Part shown: piece after piece, positions 36,947-44,494 of the stretch
Layout of the letters: each line of letters starts with the position of its first letter
How positions within the stretch are numbered: position 1 is the stretch's first letter
Origin: Pseudomonas spelaei
Lineage (GTDB): Bacteria > Pseudomonadota > Gammaproteobacteria > Pseudomonadales > Pseudomonadaceae
Direction of reading: 5' to 3'
DNA: 64,000 nt
Assembly: GCF_009724245.1 (NCBI RefSeq)
Contig: NZ_WNNK01000003.1
Span: 186,001-250,000 of the forward strand
The notes under the pieces: model-generated
The model's input: only the letters and a program-made list of their open reading frames with translations
What the model was told of the DNA's origin: nothing
Database searches by the model: none
Made by a program: the position numbers and the translations under genes

Positions 36947-38070
36947 AACAATGTCCTTGTGCGAGTCAATTGCGTCAGGCTGATCGGGTTGTGTATACAG
37001 CCGAGTTCATGCAGGACATCGATGCCACGCCGGCCGTGGCATGCCGAGGATTGAATGACCTTGTGGTCGCACTCGAGATCCAGGCGATGTTGATAAAATT
37101 CGAGCATTTTCAGCGCATCACCGGCTTCGAAAAGACAGGACGGCAGTGTGTCTCCGGTGATAAACCCGAAACGCTCCTGCTGGCCCAGCCTATTTAAACT
37201 GTTGTAATGCCAAAAACCGCCTTCGGCTCTTTGCTCGACGCAGGCATGTTCTTTATGAAACTGCACGAGGGGCATGAGCGTGGCGTCAAAGCGTGTTTGA
37301 TAAAAGTCCACGATGCTGTGGGAGATGGCCAGGCGATTGAGCCAGGCAAAGCGACGGGCGATGTCATAGAGCTGCGCGACCTTGCCATAGGCCACGGTAT
37401 CGGGATCCAGATGGATCGTCAGGTACGCTAGGGCGTTCACGGGCTCATGTTCGATACGGTGCGCTGTTTGTTCGCGACCAATAATGGTCCGGACGCAGTA
37501 ATCCAGTGCCCGATTGAGATTGGAAACGCCAGAGTGGACCACCAGGTAAGCTGCGCCATCGCTGCCCATGCAGAGCCCGGCGAATTTTGAGTTCGAGTGG
37601 TTTTTCAGGGTCAACAAGGCCCCCGACAGAAATGGCTGCAAGGACTGGATGAAAGGCCCCGATAAAAACTGACCGTGCGTCAGGGGCGCGAATGATTGGA
37701 TGTGAGGGGCACCCAAACTGTCGACAGACAGCGGTTCGTGAGCATGAAGGCAATCATTCAGTGCCCCCTGGTAGATGCGCCGGGTTTTATTGTTCTGTTC
37801 CTGGCCGGTGGCCAACGTCCAGTACTCGACCAGCAGGTTGATGTCCCTGGGAACCAATCGGGTGACCATAAACCCGTCAAACGGCTCATCGCCCATGGAG
37901 AACGGATGCAGATGCGCCGCGCCAAAGGCTGTTCCCTTGGGTAGGCCAAGATCATCCTCATAATCGACGAGAAATAGCGGTGCTGCCTGCGCGGCCGACT
38001 TCAGGTATTCAACTTTATCTTGTCGCACGCCAGGCACAATCGTTAGCGGATGGGCTTTTTTACTGTCCAT
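36943..38070 (-). CDS. Unknown 375-aa protein, first enzyme-size gene after the precursor
   Basis: The protein starts MDSKKAHPLTIVPGVRQDK and has no signal peptide or helices that span the membrane. I do not recognise it. The stretch LGLPKGTAFGAAHLHPFSM and its size could fit a non-catalytic M16-like partner of the following peptidase, since M16 enzymes often work as active/inactive pairs, but the HxxEH motif is absent. I chose ATG 38070 because AGG lies about eight bases upstream; a TTG ten codons earlier is possible. It overlaps the M16 gene by four bases. Confidence 0.6.
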   Translation of the reverse strand: MDSKKAHPLTIVPGVRQDKVEYLKSAAQAAPLFLVDYEDDLGLPKGTAFGAAHLHPFSMGDEPFDGFMVTRLVPRDINLLVEYWTLATGQEQNNKTRRIYQGALNDCLHAHEPLSVDSLGAPHIQSFAPLTHGQFLSGPFIQSLQPFLSGALLTLKNHSNSKFAGLCMGSDGAAYLVVHSGVSNLNRALDYCVRTIIGREQTAHRIEHEPVNALAYLTIHLDPDTVAYGKVAQLYDIARRFAWLNRLAISHSIVDFYQTRFDATLMPLVQFHKEHACVEQRAEGGFWHYNSLNRLGQQERFGFITGDTLPSCLFEAGDALKMLEFYQHRLDLECDHKVIQSSACHGRRGIDVLHELGCIHNPISLTQLTRTRTLL

Positions 38071-38107
38071 GTAAAACCTGACTTGGGCCGTAACACTCAA
38101 TCACTCA

Positions 38108-38141
38108 AGCACCAGAGACATTCACGCCTGTCTCTGGTGCT
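38108..38141 (-). promoter_or_regulatory. Perfect 13-bp hairpin between precursor and processing genes
   Basis: AGCACCAGAGACA and TGTCTCTGGTGCT pair perfectly around an eight-base loop. It lies 27 bases after the precursor stop. No T-run follows on the minus strand, so it is more likely a partial terminator or RNA-stabilising or processing structure than a full terminator. Such hairpins commonly raise precursor over enzyme levels in bacteriocin operons. Confidence 0.7.
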
Positions 38142-38168
38142 GTACTACGTCAATACGACGATCAACCT

Positions 38169-38393
38169 TTACTGCGCCTGCGCCATGCTGACGGTGGCCG
38201 GCGTGTTGCCTGCTTCAGCGTCCTGCACCGGTTCATAAGCGCCTACCAGTACATCGGCCAAGGCCTCCAGTTCGTCATCCACCTGATCCATGTAGACCAT
38301 ATGAGTGCCTTGAGCGTTAACGGTCAGGCTTTTCAGATCGGCCAGTTGAGCGTCAGACAGGGAGGTAAAGTCGGGTGTGTTAATTCCATTCAT
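38169..38393 (-). CDS. Candidate precursor peptide (74 aa)
   Basis: This is a small acidic protein that starts MNGINTPDFTSLSDAQLADL and ends NTPATVSMAQAQ. It lacks cysteine, has a hydrophobic middle (DELEALADVLVGAY) and a polar, Thr/Ser/Ala/Gln-rich C-terminus. GGAG lies eight bases before its ATG. Its size, first place in the operon, the following hairpin and the two peptidases and exporter behind it suggest a leader-plus-core precursor. It shows no GG leader motif and no NHLP or Nif11 signature that I can see. It could instead be a small accessory protein. Confidence 0.6.
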   Translation of the reverse strand: MNGINTPDFTSLSDAQLADLKSLTVNAQGTHMVYMDQVDDELEALADVLVGAYEPVQDAEAGNTPATVSMAQAQ

Positions 38394-38871
38394 ACAATGA
38401 ACTCCAGTAGGTAATTGCGGTAGTTGAACTCGCGGCTACTGAGGGTTTGCTAGTCGCCGCAATACTGCATTTACAACCTTGCTGCGCGCGTTTTAGTTCG
38501 GCAGAAGGCGTTGGCATTGTCGGTTTCGGTTGTTGCAGAGGGGTGACGCTTTCGTTGCATCGGGAGTGATTTTATATGACGCCATGGAGGGGCAATGCTT
38601 AATGCCCTGTTCTGGCGGGTGGCGCTTTACCAAAATAGCGTGCGCGGCTGGGCGGGGCGCGCGGGTATTTTCCGTTCATCCATTGTCGTCGATTCAAAAA
38701 CAGCAAGCCGAACCAAAACGCTCATCTTCTCGGGGTATCGGTAAGCGCAGGCGCTGGTTCTGCGTGGTGTAATTTTGCACCAAGCCCCCGTTCTTTTGCG
38801 TTGAGCACGGAATTTCCGTTCTCCCACTACGGTCCATAGTCCGATGGTAAAAGACTGAAAGGGACGACTTG
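38394..38871. other. Divergent gap between the precursor gene and the MscS-type gene
   Basis: This gap of about 480 bases must hold the promoters of both the peptide operon (minus) and the channel gene (plus). I see no convincing sigma-70 boxes, long repeats or genes. A weak palindrome TGGTG...CACCA occurs near 38763. Confidence 0.4.
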
Positions 38872-41286
38872 ATGCGGCGAATGTATAGAAACGTCATCTG
38901 CCAGGCCATGCTGGCCATGGTGATGGCTATCAGCTTGGCGGCATGGGCAGATGCGCCCGCAACAACGGTGCCGGTCGAGGTCGTCGACAGTTTACCGCTG
39001 TTGCCGGAAGACGCCGACCTGAAGCAGCTCAGCCAGCAGCTTGAGCTGATTCGCCAGAGTGTCCCCATCAGTACCAGTGACGAGAGGCTGGCGGAGTTCC
39101 GACAGGGCGCACTCCAGGTACAGCAACAGGCCGAGATGCTGCTCACGGTACGCGCAACCGACATGGAGCGCCTTGATGATCAGTTGAAGGTAGTGGGCGC
39201 GGCCCAGCCCGGGGAAGCGCAGAGCCTCACCGCTCAACGGGATGCCCTGACTCAGAAAAAGAACCGCCTGCTTGACGATGAGCGTCAGGCAAAACAGCTC
39301 AGTCAGACGGGCCGTGAGCTCGCCGCGCAGATCGTCAGCTTGCGGCGCAATCTGTTTAATTCCCAGGTCACTTCACGTACCGATACCCCCTTTAGCCCCA
39401 CGTTCTGGTCGACCCTGATCCGCCCCACCGCTGAAGACCTGCAGCGCCTGGACAACCTGAAGACCGAGGGTATCGTCGCTTTGAAGAGTGCCGTCAGCCC
39501 CGAGCGCCGCTGGGCGTTCTTCAGCACGCTGCTGGCGGCCGTGCTGATCTGGAGTTTCGGTCGGCGACTGCTTGAGCGTCTGCTCACCTGGGCGATGATC
39601 CGCTGGCTGCCGGAGGGGCGCCTGCGGCGCAGCACCCTGGCGGTGGCGGTGGCGTTATCGTCGATCCTGACGATCATGGGGGCCGTCTCACTGATGCGCT
39701 GGGGGTTGGAAAGCAATGCCGTCTTGAGCGAAAACCTGGCCCGGCTCTCCGAGCACCTGGTCACCCTGGCCACGTTCTGCGCGTTTATTGCCGGCCTTGG
39801 GCGCGCCTTGCTGATGCTGCCGCGACCGTCCTGGCGGTTGGCGGCCGTTGCCGATGAGATCGCCAGTGCCCTGGGGCCATTCCCGGCGATTCTGGCGGTG
39901 GCGCTGATGCTGGTGGCCACCGAGGAGCGGATCAACAGTGTCACCGGCACCAGCCTGGCGTTGACCGTTGCGCTCAATGGCCTGACGGCACTGACCACGG
40001 CGCTGATCTTCATTGCCGCGTTACTGCGTTTGCGCTACGTGCGCAAAAAACTCGACCTGGGTCGTCCGGGTGGGTTCACCGGCATATTGCCCTTTGTTAC
40101 AGCGGTGTGGGTGGCCTTGATTGTCCTCGCGTTGTTCACGGGGTATCTGTCCCTGGCCTACTTTCTTACCGTCAAGCTGCTGTGGGTCGGTGTCGTGGCG
40201 GCGACGGCCTATCTGCTGATTGCCTTTTTCGGCGACGTCTGCGAAACCCTGCTCTCGCCCAAGCAGCCCAGCGGCCTGGCACTGGCCAACGCACTGGGGC
40301 TGTCACCCCGGCACCAGGCCCAGGCCTGCACCGTGCTGGCTGGCGTCGGCCGTACATTGCTGCTGCTCACCGCGGTGATGGCGGCCTTCCTTCCTGCGGG
40401 CTCCAGCCCCAGCGAGTTGCTCCAGGGGTTCAGCCAACTGGGAGAAACCAGCAAGACGCTGGGCAACCTGCACATCATTCCCCAGGACATCCTCGTTGCG
40501 CTGCTGATGTTCGTCGTCGGGTTGTTCGCTGTGCGCACCCTGAAGCGCTGGCTGAGCGAGAGGCTGCTGCCGGAAACCAACATGGACGCCGGCATGCGTG
40601 CATCCCTGGTGACCCTGGTGGGTTACCTCGGGTTTGTGCTGCTGAGTCTGTTGGTGATGTCCACCCTGCAGATCAACCTGACCAGCCTGACCTGGGTGGT
40701 CAGCGCCTTGTCGGTGGGTATCGGCTTCGGCCTGCAGGCCATTGTGCAGAACTTCATCTCCGGGCTGATCCTGCTGACCGAACGACCCGTGAAGGTTGGC
40801 GATTGGGTCAGTCTGGGAGGGGTAGAGGGCGATATTCGCCGGATCAACGTACGGGCGACCGAGATCCAGATGTCCGACCGCTCGACGGTGATCGTGCCGA
40901 ACTCGCAGTTCATCTCGCAAAACGTGCGCAACGTCACCATGGGCAACGCGCTCGGTGTGGTGGGCATCACCCTTACGTTGCCGCTGGACACCGATGTAGT
41001 GAAAGTTCGCGAACTGCTCATGCACTCGTTTACCGAGCACGAGTCGATTCTCGACACCCCCGCACCTTCAGTCACGTTCAAAGACCTGGCCAGGGACGGT
41101 CTGATCATTGGTGTCAGCGGCTACGTCAACAGCCCGCGCTCGGTGTCCGGGACCCGCAGCGACTTGCTATTCATCCTGCTGGCCCGTCTTCAGGAAATGG
41201 GTATTACCTTGTCTTCACCCCAAAGCCTGGTGTTGATTCCGGGAGAGGGAAGTCCCTCGACGCCGAACCCATCGGCGCAGCCTTGA
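38872..41286 (+). CDS. DUF3772-containing mechanosensitive channel (MscS family)
   Basis: This 804-aa protein starts MRRMYRNVICQAMLAMVMA, a signal peptide, followed by a periplasmic DUF3772-type coiled region (to about residue 190), about nine hydrophobic helices, and the MscS pore and beta domain (VGIGFGLQAIVQNFISGLIL, then RPVKVGDWVSLGGVEG and STVIVPNSQFIS). It should protect cells from osmotic downshift. The ATG at 38872 has GGGA about eight bases upstream. It is not obviously tied to the peptide cluster. Confidence 0.9.
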   Translation: MRRMYRNVICQAMLAMVMAISLAAWADAPATTVPVEVVDSLPLLPEDADLKQLSQQLELIRQSVPISTSDERLAEFRQGALQVQQQAEMLLTVRATDMERLDDQLKVVGAAQPGEAQSLTAQRDALTQKKNRLLDDERQAKQLSQTGRELAAQIVSLRRNLFNSQVTSRTDTPFSPTFWSTLIRPTAEDLQRLDNLKTEGIVALKSAVSPERRWAFFSTLLAAVLIWSFGRRLLERLLTWAMIRWLPEGRLRRSTLAVAVALSSILTIMGAVSLMRWGLESNAVLSENLARLSEHLVTLATFCAFIAGLGRALLMLPRPSWRLAAVADEIASALGPFPAILAVALMLVATEERINSVTGTSLALTVALNGLTALTTALIFIAALLRLRYVRKKLDLGRPGGFTGILPFVTAVWVALIVLALFTGYLSLAYFLTVKLLWVGVVAATAYLLIAFFGDVCETLLSPKQPSGLALANALGLSPRHQAQACTVLAGVGRTLLLLTAVMAAFLPAGSSPSELLQGFSQLGETSKTLGNLHIIPQDILVALLMFVVGLFAVRTLKRWLSERLLPETNMDAGMRASLVTLVGYLGFVLLSLLVMSTLQINLTSLTWVVSALSVGIGFGLQAIVQNFISGLILLTERPVKVGDWVSLGGVEGDIRRINVRATEIQMSDRSTVIVPNSQFISQNVRNVTMGNALGVVGITLTLPLDTDVVKVRELLMHSFTEHESILDTPAPSVTFKDLARDGLIIGVSGYVNSPRSVSGTRSDLLFILLARLQEMGITLSSPQSLVLIPGEGSPSTPNPSAQP

Positions 41287-41302
41287 GTACCGCGAAGGAG
41301 AC

Positions 41303-41431
41303 ATGAACAATGAAGTTTTCGATGGCGCAAAATTCGGTCAGTCATATTTACGTAGACATCAGGGATCTACCCATCCGTTTAGCGAAAGACTTTCTATTGT
41401 AGGCGGGCCACTTATGATTGACAGCAGATGA
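41303..41431 (+). CDS. Short 42-aa ORF with strong ribosome binding site
   Basis: The ORF starts MNNEVFDGAKFGQSYLRRHQ and ends GGPLMIDSR. GAAGGAG lies one to two bases further than ideal before the ATG, about 16 bases after the channel gene stop. I do not recognise it. The composition is protein-like. It could be a genuine small protein or the truncated N-terminus of a larger gene, such as a partner of the following DUF2931 gene. Confidence 0.35.
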   Translation: MNNEVFDGAKFGQSYLRRHQGSTHPFSERLSIVGGPLMIDSR

Positions 41432-41580
41432 CTAGACAAAAATAGAGCTCAGCACTACATTCAGTGATGTGTGAAGCATGGCGCTTTACTGATGACTAGG
41501 TTTGATCAAAAAATAGTGCAGGTTTTTATAGAGTTAGTTGGTGTTTGTTGTTCGATAAAACAATAAGCAGGTGGCGGTAC

Positions 41581-42630
41581 GTGAAAGTAAAAAGTCCGAT
41601 AGCTGTGATTGTTTATGTTCTGTTTTGTTTTTCTTTGGTGGGTTGCAAGAGTAAGAATATGCCTGACGCATATAGCTGGTCGGGAACGGTGTCTGCACCG
41701 CAGGAATATCCTGTGGAAGTCTACAGTGGCGCCATAATAGCTGAAGATTTTACCTACGGCTTTGATGCGATCTGGGGCACGCAGAATACCGGGTGGGGGA
41801 GTCAGGGCGGTACTATGACCACGGGGGTTGAAAGGAAAGGAGTCCCCTATCAATTGGAGTTTACGTGGTACTCCCTGGTGGAGAGAAAGTTTTATACGGG
41901 GAAATGGGACTTGGACAAAGAGAGGATAAAGAGTCTCTTTGATGAGGGTTTTATCGATCAAGATACCCATAAAAAAGATACCTATAATACGTTTGTCGTG
42001 GGGTTGGCTCCAGAGGGTAGGGTGGTGCTCTGGATGAGTGGCGCGGGAAACCAAAAAGAAGTGGGGGTTTTTAAGGCGCCGGTGACAGTCCTGACAAAGG
42101 ACGGCGCCTACGACAATGCAAGGTACATGTTTAAAGACGGCTATGCAGACCGAATGCTGAACGATCCATCCTATAAGACATTCAACCCGGATGTCAGGAA
42201 GAAAATAGAAACACAAGGTTATCCTTCGGCAGGCATCTATAACACATACAGGGATAAATATAGCTGGAGGCCCGTCGTTGTTTTGCAGGAAGGTGGGCAA
42301 TGGATAGATTTTGGATTCAGTGCCTACAACGGTGAGCAGGAAAATCTTTTCGGAAAAAGTCTACTGGATAATCAGTATGAAAAAAGGGCCATTCCAAAAT
42401 TCTGTGGCTTCTATTGGCGGGATAAAAACAACAGATATGGCGTATGGATTGACGCTTTTGACGAAAAAGAAATCTTTGATCTTTTTCAGAAGCTCGGCAA
42501 AGAAAAAAATATAGACTTGGTGGTGAAGATTAATGCGGACAATACCAGGCTTTCTTTGTCGTTAAGGTCGGGCGAGCAGGAGTTCCCAGTGGGGAAGGCT
42601 AAAGTCAGACTGTCTCGTAAAATAGAGTGA
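41581..42630 (+). CDS. DUF2931-family lipoprotein
   Basis: This 349-aa protein starts at GTG (MKVKSPIAVIVYVLF) with AGGTGG upstream. The lipobox is L19-V-G-C22. The body matches DUF2931 in feel (WSGTVSAPQEYPVEVYSGAI; WRPVVVLQEGG). DUF2931 lipoproteins are often found beside type VI secretion lipase effectors as periplasmic immunity proteins; no effector is seen here. The gene is clearly AT-richer than its neighbours, which suggests horizontal transfer. Confidence 0.7.
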   Translation: MKVKSPIAVIVYVLFCFSLVGCKSKNMPDAYSWSGTVSAPQEYPVEVYSGAIIAEDFTYGFDAIWGTQNTGWGSQGGTMTTGVERKGVPYQLEFTWYSLVERKFYTGKWDLDKERIKSLFDEGFIDQDTHKKDTYNTFVVGLAPEGRVVLWMSGAGNQKEVGVFKAPVTVLTKDGAYDNARYMFKDGYADRMLNDPSYKTFNPDVRKKIETQGYPSAGIYNTYRDKYSWRPVVVLQEGGQWIDFGFSAYNGEQENLFGKSLLDNQYEKRAIPKFCGFYWRDKNNRYGVWIDAFDEKEIFDLFQKLGKEKNIDLVVKINADNTRLSLSLRSGEQEFPVGKAKVRLSRKIE

Positions 42631-42729
42631 TCTCCCAGCGCATGCGACAGATCAACGATGCCTGGGTTCGCCGCCCGTGTTGTGTTAACGGGCTCGAACC
42701 TTAACGATTAGCTGTCTACATCGCTCTGG

Positions 42730-43956
42730 TCAGCCGGGTTGGGCCGCCAGGCTATTACTGACGTTACGTCCCAGCACCAGCACGGTCACAAAACCGCAGC
42801 CCACCAGGGCCGTGGCCAGACTCAGCAGCACCGAGCTGCCCAGTTGATCGACGATCCGCCCGCCGAAGAACGAGCCCAGGGCAATAATCACCTGGAACAA
42901 GGCGACGAATAACGGCATGCCGCGTTCGACATCCTTGGGTGCCACGACAAACATCCAAATACTCGCGCAAGCCGGGAAGGCGCCGAAGGCGAAGCCCCAG
43001 AGTGCGATCAGCATCGCAGCGCCGGTCATGCCGGTGGCGAAGTAGGGGAACAGGGCGGTGCTGGTGCCGATCAACAGTGCGACCAGCAACAGGGTGTGAC
43101 GTACGCTGCGGTTGGCGGCGAAACCGGCAAAAATATTACCCATGACTCCAGCCACGCCATAGAGCAGCAACAGTGAGCCAATGGTTGGCCCGTCGAAGCC
43201 GGAACTGTGTTTGAAGAAGGGCGCGACATAGGTGTAGGCGGCAAAGTGCGCCAGGCCAATCAGCAATACAGCGATCAATCCGACCCGCGCTTGCGGATTG
43301 ATAAACAAGGCCGGCAGGTCACTGATGCGAATCGCTTTTTCCGGGTTGAGTCGCGGTAGCAGGAAGATCTGCGCCAGTAACACCGGTACGCCCACCAGTG
43401 CGGTTACCAGGAAGGTCATGCGCCAGCCCATCAGGCCACTAAGCCAAGTGCCTACGGGCACGCCCAGTACGGTGGCCAAGGTCACACCGACCATGATGAT
43501 CGAGGTGGCCTGGGCAACGCCCACGCCCTTGGGGGCCAGTCGGCCGCTGAGGGCGATGGCCGTCGCCCAGAAACCGCCGATACTGATGCCCAGTAGCACG
43601 CGGCCGAACAGCAGCAGGCTAAAGTCGGTGGCGTAGGCCACGACTGAGTTGGCGATGATCATGATCAGCGTCAGGCCGATCAGCAGGTAACGACGGTCCA
43701 TGGCACCAATGCTGACAGACAGCAAGGGAGCGGCGAGGGCGGCCATTATGCCGGGCAGGGTCACCATCAGACCGGCGTGGCCGGCACTGATGCCGAGGTC
43801 GCTGGCGACATCGTTGAGTACGCCCACCGGGAGAAACTCGCTGGTCACCAGGGCAAAGGCGCCCACGGCGACCGAGAGAATCGCCAGCCACTGCTGTTTG
43901 ACGCTCTGTTGATTATGTTCGGGAAGACCGCTAGGGGCCTGGCTGGCGCTTGGCAT
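42730..43956 (-). CDS. MFS transporter (AraJ/sugar-efflux-like)
   Basis: This 408-aa protein has 12 hydrophobic helices and DHA1-type features: FALVTSEFLPVGVLNDVASD in helix 1 and GRVLLGISIGGFWATAIAL in helix 4. Relatives are the sugar or drug exporters of the AraJ/SotB/YdhP type. I chose ATG 43956 (MPSASQAPSG); the longer frame adds a non-conserved leader. It is monocistronic. Confidence 0.87.
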   Translation of the reverse strand: MPSASQAPSGLPEHNQQSVKQQWLAILSVAVGAFALVTSEFLPVGVLNDVASDLGISAGHAGLMVTLPGIMAALAAPLLSVSIGAMDRRYLLIGLTLIMIIANSVVAYATDFSLLLFGRVLLGISIGGFWATAIALSGRLAPKGVGVAQATSIIMVGVTLATVLGVPVGTWLSGLMGWRMTFLVTALVGVPVLLAQIFLLPRLNPEKAIRISDLPALFINPQARVGLIAVLLIGLAHFAAYTYVAPFFKHSSGFDGPTIGSLLLLYGVAGVMGNIFAGFAANRSVRHTLLLVALLIGTSTALFPYFATGMTGAAMLIALWGFAFGAFPACASIWMFVVAPKDVERGMPLFVALFQVIIALGSFFGGRIVDQLGSSVLLSLATALVGCGFVTVLVLGRNVSNSLAAQPG

Positions 43957-44112
43957 GGTGTTGGGTTCCGGATGAATGCAGCCTGAAGCCAGGCCGGGAG
44001 AGAATTTGGAGGCGATTATATGAATCAGTGTTGGCAATTAAACAGGTCGGTCGGTTTGATAGTCATCATCAGTGCAATCAATGCGACACGCTTAAGCGGC
44101 CTTAAAGGCAGC

Positions 44113-44362
44113 CCTTTCAAGGTCTTTGAAAAACCAGTCGCATCAGGCCGGGGATCACAATCTAACCGTCGAAGTGAACCCCCTGTGGGAGCTGTCGAGC
44201 CCCAGCGAGGCTGCGATTGCGGTGGGTCCGCCAACATCAATGCTGGCAGTGCCGACGCTATCGCAGCCTCGCTGGGGCTCGACAACTCCCACAGTTGATC
44301 TTCACTGCCCGAAGCTGGGTATTTCAACCGTATTTGGCTGATTTTTCAAAGACCTTGACAGG
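44113..44362. repeat. Outer inverted repeat surrounding a REPIN
   Basis: The arms CCTTTCAAGGTCTTTGAAAA (44113 on) and TTTTCAAAGACCTTGACAGG (44343-44362) are inverted with one mismatch, and both extend one further base inward. They enclose the REPIN at 44184-44293 with about 50 to 70 bases of spacer on each side. The motif TTCAAGGTCTT also occurs just before copy 1 (near 21715). The whole looks like a roughly 250-bp composite non-coding element. Confidence 0.6.
44184..44293. repeat. REPIN-type inverted repeat (copy 2, best preserved)
   Basis: The arms TGTGGGAGCTGTCGAGCCCC and GGGGCTCGACAACTCCCACA are nearly perfect inverses, with the inner AGCGAGGCTGCGAT and ATCGCAGCCTCGCT also inverted. It lies in the 538-base gap between the MFS and diguanylate cyclase genes, which is otherwise gene-free. 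Confidence 0.85.
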
Positions 44363-44494
44363 GATGGGTCTTAAAGGGGCCTTTGGGCTCGGGAATAAGG
44401 CAATGACTTTTAAGGTATAGGGATGCCTGCAAAACCCGGGGCGATTGACAATGGGAACCAGCCATATTGGTTTCCGTACTGTCGCCGTCATCGA

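Noticed and set aside
38530..38772. 80-codon plus-strand frame in the gap before the MscS-type gene
   Set aside because: No ribosome binding site, low-quality composition and no recognisable features; treated as non-coding.
40107..41306. 399-codon plus-strand frame within the MscS-type gene
   Set aside because: Shifted-frame shadow; the MscS frame has the pore and beta-domain signatures.
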